From Shewanella sp. MTB7 (GTDB lineage: Bacteria > Pseudomonadota > Gammaproteobacteria > Enterobacterales > Shewanellaceae), in assembly GCF_027571385.1 (NCBI RefSeq), contig NZ_CP085636.1:1922001-1986000 (forward strand): a stretch of DNA of 64,000 bases. The letters are read 5' to 3'. The translations under genes were made by a program, and so were the position numbers. The notes under the pieces are model-generated. The model was not told the DNA's origin. It searched no databases and was given only the letters and a program-made list of their open reading frames with translations. How positions within the stretch are numbered: the stretch's first letter is position 1; every line of letters begins with the position of its first letter. Of this stretch, positions 10,191-21,100 are shown in pieces.

Positions 10191-11309
10191 ATGTCAACAG
10201 GCGATCAAGTAGAGTTAAGCAAGGAGATCGGTCCGAACTGGTTTGCATCAGTGATGGGGACTGGGATTATTGCTAATGCCGCAGTTGGCTTACCAATAGT
10301 TGGGGATAAATTAACCTACCTTGGGCTTGTTATATGGCTGCTAGCATCCGTTATGTTGGCTGTTATCTTAGTGTTGAAAATAGCACAAGCCATTATTAAA
10401 CCTCATGTTATCAAACGTCAATTTAACGATCCTGTCATGGCTCAGTTTTTTGGTGCCCCTCCCATGGCATTGATGACCATAGCTGGGGGCTGTCTTCTCG
10501 TGGGACACCATATTTTAGCTGAAGCGACGGTACTAACGATAGCTTGGAGTCTATGGGGGTTAGGGACATTGAGTGGCCTTGCAACTGCGGTTATCATTCC
10601 TTATCGCCTGTTTACTCATCATGAAGTTCGCGACGATGGGGCTTTTGGTGGTTGGCTAATGCCAGTTGTTCCCCCTATGGTGTCGGCTGCTATAGGTGCA
10701 ATGCTAATTCCCCATGTCCAAAATATCGCTTTGCAGCAAACATTGCTCTACGCCTGTTATGCCATGTTTGGTGTCAGTATGTTTTGTGCCTTGATTATTA
10801 TTACCATGATCTGGAGTCGCTTAGCCCACTCAGGAACATCAGGTGGTGCCCGCGTACCAACACTTTGGATAGTGCTAGGTCCGTTGGGACAATCAATTAC
10901 TGCTGCAGGCGCGTTAGGAAGTGCTGCACTACTGGTTGTTGAGCAACCGCTAGCGGATAACATGAATAACATGGCTATTATTTATGGGGTTCCTATTTGG
11001 GGGTTCGCACTGTTTTGGTCAATATTGGCCAGTTTGCTTACGTTGCGGGCGTTGGGTAAAAAAATGCCTTTTGCACTAACGTGGTGGGCATTTACTTTCC
11101 CTGTTGGAACTTGTGTTACTGGTACAACCCAGCTGGCATTGCACACAGGATTAGCGGTATTCCAATGGGCTTCTATTGTCCTATTTGGCGGTTTAATTTG
11201 TGCGTGGATTATTGCCGCAATAGGTACGATAAAAGGTTTTAAAGGGGGACATATATTTAAAACGCCTTTGATAGCAACACATGTGATATCCAAGAAAAGG
11301 GATAAGTGA
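10191..11309 (+). CDS. TDT-family transporter (TehA/SLAC1/Mae1 type)
   Basis: A 372-residue polytopic membrane protein with about ten hydrophobic segments. The N-terminal signature PNWFASVMGTGI and the central GGWLMPVVPPMVSA are characteristic of the tellurite-resistance/dicarboxylate transporter (TDT) family, which includes TehA, the yeast malate permease and SLAC1-type anion channels. It probably moves an organic or inorganic anion across the inner membrane; the substrate is unknown. The gene stands alone between the collagenase and a VOC protein. No tehB-like methyltransferase is adjacent, so a tellurite role is not supported. Confidence 0.85.
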   Translation: MSTGDQVELSKEIGPNWFASVMGTGIIANAAVGLPIVGDKLTYLGLVIWLLASVMLAVILVLKIAQAIIKPHVIKRQFNDPVMAQFFGAPPMALMTIAGGCLLVGHHILAEATVLTIAWSLWGLGTLSGLATAVIIPYRLFTHHEVRDDGAFGGWLMPVVPPMVSAAIGAMLIPHVQNIALQQTLLYACYAMFGVSMFCALIIITMIWSRLAHSGTSGGARVPTLWIVLGPLGQSITAAGALGSAALLVVEQPLADNMNNMAIIYGVPIWGFALFWSILASLLTLRALGKKMPFALTWWAFTFPVGTCVTGTTQLALHTGLAVFQWASIVLFGGLICAWIIAAIGTIKGFKGGHIFKTPLIATHVISKKRDK

Positions 11310-11447
11310 ATAGATGTTGTTTACCATCCCATATTATCGCGAGTTTAGTATAGATAACGATAAGTGTAGTTTGTGAATATGTTTGATTTCTCTTATTGTA
11401 ATAAGGCAAAGTTACTGGATCTGTTTATTATAAATAAGGAAAATAAA

Positions 11448-11828
11448 ATGTTTAGTCATATTATGCTTGGCGCCAACGACGTTCAAGAATCAAAGATTTT
11501 TTACGATGCAGTTTTAGGTGCTTTGGGTCACGAGCCTGGCATTATTGATGAGAAAGGTCGTTGTTTTTATTTTACCAACACAGGTGTGTTTGCACTAAGT
11601 AAACCCATTGACGGGGAATTTGCTTGCCATGGTAACGGTAGTACCATCGGCTTTCAGGCCAAAAATCCTGAGTCTGCTGATGCTTGGCATGTTGCCGGAT
11701 TAGCTAACGGCGGAACCGCCTGTGAGGAGGCTCCAGGTATTCGTAATGGTATGATAGGTGAGCTTTACCTGGCTTATTTACGGGATCCATCAGGTAATAA
11801 AATCTGCGCACTTCATAAAGTGAGCTAA
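11448..11828 (+). CDS. VOC (glyoxalase/bleomycin-resistance) family protein
   Basis: A 126-residue single vicinal-oxygen-chelate domain that opens with FSHIMLGANDVQESKIFYDAVLGALG and ends with AYLRDPSGNKICALHKV, both typical of glyoxalase-like proteins. I chose the ATG at 11448 because TAAGGAAAATAAA precedes it and the domain begins right after. The in-frame ORF reaches back to 11373, but those residues look non-homologous. The family includes metal-dependent lyases, dioxygenases and drug-binding proteins, so no reaction is assigned. It is monocistronic. Confidence 0.85.
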   Translation: MFSHIMLGANDVQESKIFYDAVLGALGHEPGIIDEKGRCFYFTNTGVFALSKPIDGEFACHGNGSTIGFQAKNPESADAWHVAGLANGGTACEEAPGIRNGMIGELYLAYLRDPSGNKICALHKVS

Positions 11829-11848
11829 TGCTTTATACATGGGTAAAA

Positions 11849-12322
11849 CTAGAGTAGCAGTGCATCATCAATCTCGTGATATTGCGCTGCTGAATCAATC
11901 AGGGATTTTGCAGTAAGTCCCGGAACACCATAGACCTGAGTATCGACCCCATATTTTTGATATATCTTCAACATCAACAGATCGAAGTCACCGTCGCCTG
12001 AAAGTAAAATAACCGAGTCGACTTCACTGGCCGCCTCCATAATATCGATAGTGATACCTACATCCCAATCCCCCTTAGCACTGCCATCGGCGCGTTGAAT
12101 AAAAGGTTTGAGCTTGACGTCGAACCCTATGTGCTTGAGTGCATCTTGGAATTTCAGCTGTCCGTCATCACCTTTGTGTATTGCATAGGCTGTTGCTGAG
12201 TGTATTTCACCTTCATGACCGATATGTTGCCAAAGTTTGCGGTAATTAAACTGACGTCCATAGGCCTGACGGCAGGTGTAATAGATGTTTTGAACGTCTA
12301 CAAAAATGGCGATTTTCTTCAC
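11849..12322 (-). CDS. NYN-domain (LabA/DUF88-like, PIN-fold) protein
   Basis: A 157-residue single-domain protein with the acidic residues of the NYN/PIN-like nuclease fold: the N-terminal IAIFVDVQNI, the middle KGDWDVGITIDI and LLSGDGDFDLL. Members are putative Mg2+-dependent ribonucleases, and cyanobacterial LabA is a distant regulatory relative. Its tail converges with the VOC gene 20 bp away. No partner gene is adjacent. Fold assignment is secure; an RNA target is unknown. Confidence 0.85.
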   Translation of the reverse strand: MKKIAIFVDVQNIYYTCRQAYGRQFNYRKLWQHIGHEGEIHSATAYAIHKGDDGQLKFQDALKHIGFDVKLKPFIQRADGSAKGDWDVGITIDIMEAASEVDSVILLSGDGDFDLLMLKIYQKYGVDTQVYGVPGLTAKSLIDSAAQYHEIDDALLL

Positions 12323-12788
12323 ATCAAATCCTTGGTAAATACAATATTAACAGAACCATACATTAGAGTGCTTTGGGAGTGAAGCTTTACTGCTTAACAA
12401 AAGCCGTAGGATTAATCGCTTTCATCTGAATCAAATTTTTACAGCGTAACTTAGAAAAGTTATTTGTTGCTCCTCGCTCAACTGTTATTATCTATCAGAC
12501 TGAAAATATAGATGTTAATTTAAGTAGTTGATCACTGGGCTGTATGACTTGTTGTGGGTTAATCTCGGTGTGATTGAACCTGTGAATGGGTATAAAGGTA
12601 GTGTAAATGTTGTCGGTATCATCATTATTAATAGCAGCAAATAAAACCGTTTCTTGTATAAAAACTGGCGTAATTGCTGCTGTGATCAGTGTGTGTGGGT
12701 TGCTAACTATGGTATTTGAACCGTTAGAGGCATTTTTTGTTCGTGGGATTAGCATGCTCTATTTTCTTTTCTAATCAGATAAGTTTAA
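12323..12788. other. Intergenic stretch without a convincing gene
   Basis: An 86-codon minus-strand ORF (12495-12755) exists here but has only a weak RBS, no recognisable family and low complexity near its end. I do not call it as a gene. No hairpin terminator or repeat was recognised. Confidence 0.4.
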
Positions 12789-13256
12789 TCATAGGTGGTT
12801 AGCATTTTTCCTTCTAAAGATCATCAAACATAAAGGTCTGTCGTTACAATCGTACTTGTTAAATAATTGACTAATATCATTGGGGACGTTTTGACATTCA
12901 ACGAACCCATGTTGCTGATAGAAACTGACTAAATGGGGCAACGCAAACAGAAAAGTACCTTCATTAGCTAACTCATTATTAATCCCCAACATCAATTGAT
13001 GACCTAAACCTTGACCATGATAGTTCGGATGCACCAGCATCCCCGTCACTAAGTTATACACACCCGTTGGACGCAACCTAATGGCAGCGATAATCTCTTG
13101 ATTTCGGTTATCTTCTATCGATTTTTTTTCGAAATGTAATACCGCAAGTCGCTCCTTTTTTGTCAACCGAGCATAGGGCATATAGTGTTTGTAGAAACGA
13201 TATGCTTGGGTGCGATTATCGATATCAAGCCAGTGAATTTGCAAAGTGTTTCTCAT
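12789..13256 (-). CDS. GNAT-family N-acetyltransferase
   Basis: A 155-residue acetyltransferase. Motif A, the acetyl-CoA pyrophosphate loop, reads VHPNYHGQGLGHQLM, and a later SFYQQHGFVE matches the typical GNAT beta5-alpha segment. The N-terminus (RFYKHYMPYARLTKKERLAVLHF) has no family-specific signal that I recognise. It probably transfers an acetyl group to an amine, but the substrate is unknown. The gene stands alone and is divergent from the RND operon at 13526. Confidence 0.87.
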   Translation of the reverse strand: MRNTLQIHWLDIDNRTQAYRFYKHYMPYARLTKKERLAVLHFEKKSIEDNRNQEIIAAIRLRPTGVYNLVTGMLVHPNYHGQGLGHQLMLGINNELANEGTFLFALPHLVSFYQQHGFVECQNVPNDISQLFNKYDCNDRPLCLMIFRRKNANHL

Positions 13257-13525
13257 TATCCTGCCAATGAGAGGATGTTAACAAAATTTCTAGGGTCTAT
13301 CATCACTGTATCATTACCCGCATTAAGTGTTGTTTTTTTTGTACCTTAAAGCTTGTGTGTTATCAGTTGGTTGCTGCTTGGTTTCAGGTCATGAAATGTT
13401 ACAAAATCGCAAATAAAAATCAGCTGTTTTTTGCTTAGCTTTACACTGATTTACCCAACAAGGGGGGAATTTTATTTAAAATAGAGTCCACTTACTAAAG
13501 CCTGAATCAATTAAGAAATTCCTAC

Positions 13526-14644
13526 ATGAAAAAAAGCCTGATTGTTATCCCTTTCGTTTTATTGATTGTTACCATAGCCTCATTCAGCGGTTTTTCAGAA
13601 GCGAAGAAACCCGGCGATAAAGTCTCGCGTGCTCTGCGCATTGTCCCTGTCGTGACGGGAGCTGTAGATCAACATCTTCTTTCTCAAACTATCTCTTTAA
13701 TTGGTAAATTAGAGGCGGATAAATCAGTATTTATTGCGTCTGAAGTCCAAGGTAAAATAAAAGCAATTAACGTGGTCGCTAATCAAGAGATCCGAGCTGG
13801 TCAAGTTCTGATCCAGCTTGAAGATGCACGTTCTCAGGCGAGTGTTGCAGAAGCAAATGCTTACCTTAATGATGAGAAGCGCAAGCTGAAAGAGTACAAG
13901 AAGTTAATCGATAAAAATGCGATTACTCAAACAGAAATCGATGCACAAAAAGCCAGTGTCGACATTGCTACTGCGCGATTGGCAGCCGCTTTAGCTGAAC
14001 TTGATTATCATTACATTAAAGCTCCGTTTTCAGGCACGGCAGGTTTATTAGATTTTAGTTTGGGTAAAATGGTCACCGCAGGGACTGAGTTGCTCTCACT
14101 CGATGACCTTTTGTCAATGAGACTCGATCTACAAGTACCGGAAAACTACCTATCTTTGCTCAGTGTCGGCATGACCGTGAGCGCGACTAACCGCGCTTGG
14201 CCATCGGAACGTTTTACTGGACAAGTGATAGCAATTGATCCAAGAATTAACCATGAAACCTTGAATTTAAAAGTAAGAGTGAGTTTTGATAATCAAAGTA
14301 ACAAGTTAAAACCTGGCATGTTGATGTCGGCAACGTTAACACTTCCAGCGGTATCAGAGCCCGTTATTCCTGTTCAAGCTATCGAGTATTCAGGCACCAA
14401 ACGCTTCGTGTATGTGGTCGGTGAAGATGAGTTAGCTAAACGGACTCAAGTAACCTTAGGTGCACGAATTAAAGATGAGGTGGTGATAACCGATGGCGTG
14501 AACGTGGGTCAAAGAATCGTGGTTCAAGGCTTGGTTAATATGCGTGATGGACTCAAGGTTGATGATCTCTCTGCTAAACAGTCTCAAATCACTGCTGATG
14601 CAAATCAAGGTGTGCAGGGCGAGAAGAAAGGAGACAGACGTTAA
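13526..14644 (+). CDS. RND periplasmic adaptor (membrane fusion protein)
   Basis: A 372-residue adaptor with an N-terminal hydrophobic anchor or signal (about 4-25), lipoyl halves around ASEVQGKIKAINVVANQEIRAGQVL and IKAPFSGTAGLL, a short alpha-hairpin between them, then beta-barrel and membrane-proximal domains. It should link the inner-membrane pump encoded by the next gene to an outer-membrane TolC-type channel. Its stop overlaps the pump's ATG by one base, so the two are translationally coupled. No outer-membrane gene follows. The family is certain; the substrate is not predicted. Confidence 0.93.
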   Translation: MKKSLIVIPFVLLIVTIASFSGFSEAKKPGDKVSRALRIVPVVTGAVDQHLLSQTISLIGKLEADKSVFIASEVQGKIKAINVVANQEIRAGQVLIQLEDARSQASVAEANAYLNDEKRKLKEYKKLIDKNAITQTEIDAQKASVDIATARLAAALAELDYHYIKAPFSGTAGLLDFSLGKMVTAGTELLSLDDLLSMRLDLQVPENYLSLLSVGMTVSATNRAWPSERFTGQVIAIDPRINHETLNLKVRVSFDNQSNKLKPGMLMSATLTLPAVSEPVIPVQAIEYSGTKRFVYVVGEDELAKRTQVTLGARIKDEVVITDGVNVGQRIVVQGLVNMRDGLKVDDLSAKQSQITADANQGVQGEKKGDRR

Positions 14645-17600
14645 TGTTAATTTCTGACATCTCTGTTAAGCGTCCGGTTGTTGCGATTGTTTTAAGTTTA
14701 TTACTTTGTGTGTTTGGTGCTGTGTCATTTTCTAAGCTAGCCATACGTGAAATGCCCGATGTTGAAAGTCCGGTAGTCACTGTGATGACCACCTATGAAG
14801 GCGCGTCGGCAACCATCATGGAGAGTCAGATTACTACGGCGTTAGAGGATGAACTCACCGGTATCAGTGGTATCGATGAGATAACCTCCATTACTCGAAA
14901 TGGCATGTCGCGTATTACGATCACCTTCGATCTCGATTGGGATCTGACCGAAGGGGTGAGTGACGTTCGTGATGCGGTAGCCAGAGCTCAACGTCGTCTT
15001 CCTGACGAAGCTAACGATCCAATCGTGTCTAAAGATAATGGCTCAGGTGAACCCTCCATCTACATTAATTTAAGTTCCTCAGTGATGGACCGAACTCAAC
15101 TTACCGATTATGCCCAGCGCGTACTTGAGGACAGATTCAGTCTGATCACTGGCGTGAGTTCAGTGAATATCTCAGGTGGTCTATACAAGGTGATGTATGT
15201 TCAGTTAAAACCTGAACTAATGGCGGGTCGTAACGTGACCACGGCTGATATCATTGCCAGCTTAAAACGGGAAAATATAGAAAGTCCTGGTGGTGAAGTG
15301 CGTAACGACACCACCGTGATGACGGTACGGACGGCGCGTCTCTACAATCATCCGCAAGATTTTGACTATCTTGTGGTACGTACGGCGAGTGATGGCTCTC
15401 CGGTTTACCTGAAAGATGTGGCCTCGGTATTTATTGGTGCAGAAAATGAAAACTCTACTTTTAAAAGTGATGGCGTACCTAATTTAAGTTTAGGAATTAT
15501 TGCTCAGTCTGATGCTAATCCTTTATTAGTCGCTAAAGCCGCCCACCAAGAAGTTGATCGTATTCAGGCGTTTTTACCTGAAGGTACGCAACTGGTCGTT
15601 GACTTTGATTCTACCGTGTTTATTGACCGCTCCATTACTGAAGTTTACAACACTCTGTTTATTACTGGTGGTTTGGTGGTATTGGTGTTGTACATCTTTA
15701 TCGGTCAGGCAAGAGCAACATTGATCCCCGCAGTGACAGTGCCAGTCTCTTTGATTTCAGCATTTATAGCGGCTAATTTCTTTGGTTTTTCTATCAATCT
15801 TTTGACATTAATGGCGTTGATTCTTTCTATCGGTTTGGTGGTCGATGATGCGATTGTTGTGGTCGAAAATGTGTTCCATCACCTTGAAAAGGGCGAGGAA
15901 CCACTGCTTGCTGCCTATAAAGGAACACGTGAAGTAGGTTTTGCGGTTGTCGCAACAACGGCTGTGTTGGTGATGGTATTTCTGCCTATCTCATTTATGG
16001 AAGGGATGGTTGGGCGTTTATTTACCGAATTTTCCGTTATGCTCGCTATGTCGGTGATCTTTTCATCGATTGTCGCACTAACTTTAACGCCGGTACTTTG
16101 CAGCAAGATGTTGAAGGCAAATGTGAAGCCTAACCGGTTTAATCTTTGGATAGATAAGCTATTTAACAAGTTAGAACACAGCTACCGTAGAGCGGTAGCC
16201 AAGGCGGTGCGTTTTCGGTTTGCAGCACCTTTGGTGATTCTTTTATGTATCTTAGGCAGCGGTTTGTTGATGCACAATGTGCCATCTCAGTTAGCGCCGC
16301 AAGAAGACCGCGGTGTGATATTTGCTTTTGTTAAAGGAGCTGAAGGCACCAGTTATAACCGTATGACGGCAAATATGGATATTGTCGAGGAGAGGTTGAT
16401 GCCGCTACTTGGACAAGGGGTTATTAAATCTTTTAGTGTACAAGCGCCTGCTTTCGGTGGCCGTGCCGGCGATCAGACCGGTTTTGTGATCATGCAGTTG
16501 GAAAATTGGGAAGACAGAAGTATTAATGCTCAGCAAGCCTTAGGCATAGTGGCTAAGGCATTGAAAGGTATTCCCGATGTGATGGTACGTCCTATGTTGC
16601 CCGGTTTTAGGGGGCAATCGAGTGAGCCAGTGCAGTTTGTCATTGGTGGTTCAGATTATGATGAACTGTTTAAGTGGGCCCAAATACTGCAAGAGGAAGC
16701 CATTCTTAGCCCAATGTTAGAGGGAGCCGATCTCGATTATGCTGAAACGACACCGGAATTGGTGGTCAGTGTCGATCGCGAACGTGCCGCTGAGCTTGGG
16801 ATCAGTGTTGCAGAGGTTTCAGAAACCTTAGAGGTGATGCTCGGTGGACGAAGTGAGACGACCTTTGTTGATCGTGGTGAGGAGTATGATGTCTACTTAA
16901 GAGGTGATGAGGACAGCTTCAACAGCATGGCGGATCTGAGTCAAATTTACATGCGTTCGGCTAAAGGACAATTGGTGACACTGGATTCCATTACTTATAT
17001 TGAAGAGGTGGCTTCGGCGAATAAGCTGAGTCATACCAATAAGCAGAAATCGATCACTTTGAAAGCGAACTTAGGCGAAGGCTATACCTTAGGTGAAGCA
17101 CTTAACTTCTTAGATGCTAAGGCGATTGAGATATTACCCAGTGATATCTCGGTAAGTTATACGGGCGAATCAAAAGACTTTAAAGAAAACCAAAGCAGTA
17201 TGCTTGTGGTGTTTGGCTTGGCACTTTTGGTCGCTTATTTGGTATTAGCGGCACAGTTCGAGAGCTTTATTAACCCTATGGTTGTCATGTTTACTGTGCC
17301 TATGGGAGTATTCGGTGGTTTTCTTGGTTTGTACTTAACGGGTCAGGGATTGAATATTTACAGTCAGATAGGCATGATCATGTTGATCGGCATGGTGACC
17401 AAGAATGGGATCTTGATTGTCGAATTTGCTAACCAGTTAAGGGATCGAGGCATTGAGCTGGAACAGGCGATTATCGATGCATCGGCTCGTCGTCTGCGTC
17501 CTATTTTGATGACCGCATTCACCACACTAGTGGGGGCAGTGCCCTTGATCATGTCAACGGGAGCGGGTTCTGAAAGTCGTATCGCTGTGGGGACTGTCGT

Positions 17601-17751
17601 CTTCTTCGGTATGGCGTTTGCGACTTTTGTAACCTTGCTGGTTATCCCTGCAATGTACCGCTTAATCTCTGGTGCAACCCATTCACCTGGTTTCGTGGAA
17701 GCTAAGCTTAATCAGGCAATAGCAGCACAAAAATTAATTGATGTTAAATAA
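14644..17751 (+). CDS. RND efflux pump, HAE1 family
   Basis: A full-length (1035-residue) AcrB-type pump. The N-terminus (ISDISVKRPVVAIVLSLLL) is TM1. The TM4 motif [14 protein letters not shown] keeps both proton-relay aspartates, and TM10 has MVTKNGILIVEFANQLRDRG with the essential lysine. Two large periplasmic loops separate the two TM halves as expected. It is the second gene of a two-gene operon with the adaptor and is followed by a strong terminator. With the partial pump at the window start, two unrelated RND systems are present here. Confidence 0.95.
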   Translation: MLISDISVKRPVVAIVLSLLLCVFGAVSFSKLAIREMPDVESPVVTVMTTYEGASATIMESQITTALEDELTGISGIDEITSITRNGMSRITITFDLDWDLTEGVSDVRDAVARAQRRLPDEANDPIVSKDNGSGEPSIYINLSSSVMDRTQLTDYAQRVLEDRFSLITGVSSVNISGGLYKVMYVQLKPELMAGRNVTTADIIASLKRENIESPGGEVRNDTTVMTVRTARLYNHPQDFDYLVVRTASDGSPVYLKDVASVFIGAENENSTFKSDGVPNLSLGIIAQSDANPLLVAKAAHQEVDRIQAFLPEGTQLVVDFDSTVFIDRSITEVYNTLFITGGLVVLVLYIFIGQARATLIPAVTVPVSLISAFIAANFFGFSINLLTLMALILSIGLVVDDAIVVVENVFHHLEKGEEPLLAAYKGTREVGFAVVATTAVLVMVFLPISFMEGMVGRLFTEFSVMLAMSVIFSSIVALTLTPVLCSKMLKANVKPNRFNLWIDKLFNKLEHSYRRAVAKAVRFRFAAPLVILLCILGSGLLMHNVPSQLAPQEDRGVIFAFVKGAEGTSYNRMTANMDIVEERLMPLLGQGVIKSFSVQAPAFGGRAGDQTGFVIMQLENWEDRSINAQQALGIVAKALKGIPDVMVRPMLPGFRGQSSEPVQFVIGGSDYDELFKWAQILQEEAILSPMLEGADLDYAETTPELVVSVDRERAAELGISVAEVSETLEVMLGGRSETTFVDRGEEYDVYLRGDEDSFNSMADLSQIYMRSAKGQLVTLDSITYIEEVASANKLSHTNKQKSITLKANLGEGYTLGEALNFLDAKAIEILPSDISVSYTGESKDFKENQSSMLVVFGLALLVAYLVLAAQFESFINPMVVMFTVPMGVFGGFLGLYLTGQGLNIYSQIGMIMLIGMVTKNGILIVEFANQLRDRGIELEQAIIDASARRLRPILMTAFTTLVGAVPLIMSTGAGSESRIAVGTVVFFGMAFATFVTLLVIPAMYRLISGATHSPGFVEAKLNQAIAAQKLIDVK

Positions 17752-17790
17752 CTTCAATTAATCTCAATGAACTGAAAAAATCAAGATGAA

Positions 17791-17820
17791 CAGGTAAGCA
17801 GTCGTGCTTACCTGTTTTTT
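17791..17820 (+). terminator. Terminator of the RND operon
   Basis: CAGGTAAGCA-gtcg-TGCTTACCTG followed by TTTTTT. Confidence 0.9.
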
Positions 17821-18197
17821 ATTTGTAAGGTATATTTGTTTTATTTTAAATGAGTTAACCATCTTTTTTCTCCTATCTTAAGTTCGCTTAAACTGTTCAT
17901 TCCAATCAATCCTAAGTTTCAGGTTCTTGTCTTATCCTATCTATCCTTAGTTGTAATTTATCTTTGCCCTCCAATATCACTACATTATCACGCAGTCGAA
18001 AGTGTTGATTTTGTGTTGCTATTTAGTTTAATCTTGATGTTAACATGATCTTTGTTGTGCAATTCATTGCTGTCGGTGTGTTGCATTGGAATTTAATACC
18101 TCTAGGTGTCATGTTGAAAAGGGATGTAACAGGAGCGTTGTCAACACATCTGTATTTGAAGGGAGTCATTACCGTGCGCATATAAGAAAAACAAATA
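17821..18197. other. Intergenic region before the pilY1-like gene
   Basis: About 375 bp, AT-rich, with no ORF, repeat or strong hairpin that I recognise. It must hold the promoter of the pilY1-like gene. There are no minor pilin genes here, unlike in the usual pilus cluster. Confidence 0.4.
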
Positions 18198-21100
18198 ATG
18201 AGAATTTTTATTTATGATTTAGTCACAATTGGTGGCCGCTTTTTTAGCTGTGTAACTGTTTTGTTTTTGCTTTCTTTCTTTATATCGGCAGATGACACTG
18301 AACTCTATGTTTATGAAGCTTCAGCACGCAGCGGTGCCCGACCACAGATGCTTATTATTTTTGATAACTCTGGCAGTATGCGAACAACCATTGTTGGGGC
18401 TGATAAGCCATATTCCTCTCATGCTGGTGGTATTAGTGGCGATAGTTTAGGTAAGCAAAATAATCTCTATTTCACCAGAGGTGCGACGGCAGCTGAAGAT
18501 CAACCCAATCCCGCTAATTCATCTGAAACACGTCATTTCCCAGGAGTGATGAATAGCTGTGAAAGTGCTTGGAGTTCGCTTCATCAATATGGTTTTTATA
18601 CTGGATATTTCAGAGGTTATTCATTCTCTGGTTCAGAAGGGATGTGGAAAGAGTTAGATGATACCGGCAGTGATGATGTGATTGCGGTTGACTGTTTTGA
18701 AGATATCCAAGAAGAAAAATGGACCAATGCTGCGAGTGTGGCAAGTGGCTTACCCGTTGACAGTAGTGGTTCTGTATCTAGTCCTCTTTTTTACACTCAT
18801 GCTAATGCAAGTTCCAGTGAGACGGTTAAGCAAGATGCGAGAGATCTCGCTGAACTTACTGGTTTTGGCACTGGTCGTCCTCTGACAATCTACACTCAAG
18901 ATTATCTAACCTGGCAACATGGTACTAAGGTCAAAGTAAATATTAGCCGTTTAGACATCGCAAAAAACGCAATTAAAAGTATTATTTTAACGACCCCAAG
19001 CGTGGATTTTGGTTTAGCAGTGTTTAATGTCAATGCGTGGAATGAGTTTGAGCGTGATGGTGGCAGAGTGATCTCGGGACTAAAGGAAAACACCGCTACA
19101 GTTAAATCCGGTTTGATTAATACCATTGATGGGATTAGTGCCAGTACTAATACCCCTTTGTGTGAAACCTTATATGAAGCATATCGTTACTTTTCTGGGT
19201 TAAGTGTCGACTTCGCGAACAGTAACACTGATCTACCTAATGCGGGTTATTACGTTAGTCAGCAACCTCAGGCGGACTCCTCTGTGGTGAACAGTGGCAG
19301 CTATATTTCACCGTTTAAAAAATGCCAGAATAACGCCAGCGTGGTGATTATTACTGATGGAGTGCCAACAAAAGATGCTGCAGCAAACGGTTTTATTAAT
19401 ACGTTAACGGGAGGCGTTGATAAATATGGTAGCGAGGCGGGGGGCGATCTTAATTACCTGAGTGCGATGTCAAGTTGGATGAATAAGTATGATCTTAATG
19501 CCAGTGAGCCAGGTGATCAAACCGTAAGCACTCATACAATCGGCTTCAGCAAAGGGGCTGCGAGTGCGGCAGCCTTGTTGCAGAAAACGGCTGAGGCAGG
19601 TGGAGGCCGCTATTTTGATGCAACCAATGCAAGCTTGTTACAAGGATCACTACAGCAGGTGGTGAGTGAAGCTTTAGATACTAACTCCAGCTTTACCTCT
19701 CCAGCTGTAGCGAGTAATAATTTTAATCGAACTCAATCATTCGAATACGCTTATTACTCCATTTTTTTGCCGAATGAAGGCCCAACCTGGCTTGGTAACC
19801 TTAAAAAATACAGAGTCTTAGGGAAGGGAGAGGTTGTGGATAAAGCAGGCAAACCTGCAATTGGACTTGATGGGAATATTAAGTCAACAGCTTGCTCTTT
19901 TTGGACACCAGATTCAGTTTGTAATGCTGGAGGTGATGGTAATGAGGTCGATAAAGGAGGTGTGTTGTCTGCAATGCAATCTGCTGAATCCAGAACTATT
20001 TATAGTAATTTAAACACAGGCTTGACTGAGTTAACAGTAACCAGCGTCACCAGTACCGCAGGCAGTACCGACAACTTGATCAATTATCTTGGCGTGGGTG
20101 AAGAGGAACTGCTCTCCCTTTTTGGTTGGGCAAAAGGTTTAGATGTTGATAACAATAAAAACCTAACGACCATCCCTAATCCAAATACTAACTGGCGTGA
20201 TGATATTATGGGGGATGCACTTCATTCAAAGCCGTTAGCACTTAATTTTGGCACTAAATCGAGTCCTGACGTACGAATTGTTATGGGGACTAACCATGGT
20301 TTTCTGCATATGTTTGAAGATGATAGTAGCAGTAATAGTGTTACTGAAAACTGGGCGTTTATTCCCTATGAGTTGTTGCCAAATTTAAAGACACTCAGAG
20401 CTAATGTGCCTACTGGAGTTCACTCTGTTTATGGTGTCGACGGTTCACCTGTTGCTTATACCAAAACCAATGATTCGGGAATTGAGAAAGCTTGGTTATT
20501 TTTCGGCATGCGTCGGGGAGGCAGCAGTTATTACGCTATCGATATTAGCGATCCTGATAATCCGAGCTTTATGTGGAAAGTGGATGCGTCTTCGCCTGGC
20601 ATGTCTGAGTTAGGTCAGTCTTGGTCGACTCCAGTTGTGACAACCATTCCCGGACGAAGTGCTGATAGCCCAGTCATTATTGTCGGTGCCGGTTATTCAC
20701 CATCGGGTAAAGACGGTGCCGGTGTTGGAGCTGATGATATTAAGGGCCGTGGCGTTTTTATACTCGATGCAGAAACAGGGGATTTGGTGCATCAGTTTGG
20801 TTCTGCAAGTACTGGTGGGACACAACTGCCTGGGATCTCAGACAGTATTCCAAGTGGGGTTGCAGTTTTAGATTCAAATGCAGATGGGGCTACTGACCGT
20901 ATTTATGCGACCGATACTGGTGGCAACATATGGCGTATGGATATGCCATCGATTAATACAGATGAATGGTCTGGGTTTAAATTTGCCAGTTTAGGTGGAG
21001 GTGTCCAATCTTCAGATCGACGCTTCTATTCAGGACCTGCTGTGGCCCAAACCGTTATCACCAATATCGCCGAGGTGACTGTCGAGGATGGCGAAACGAC

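Noticed and set aside
12495..12755. 86-codon minus-strand ORF downstream of the GNAT gene
   Set aside because: It has a weak RBS and no recognisable motif. A real small gene cannot be excluded but is not supported.
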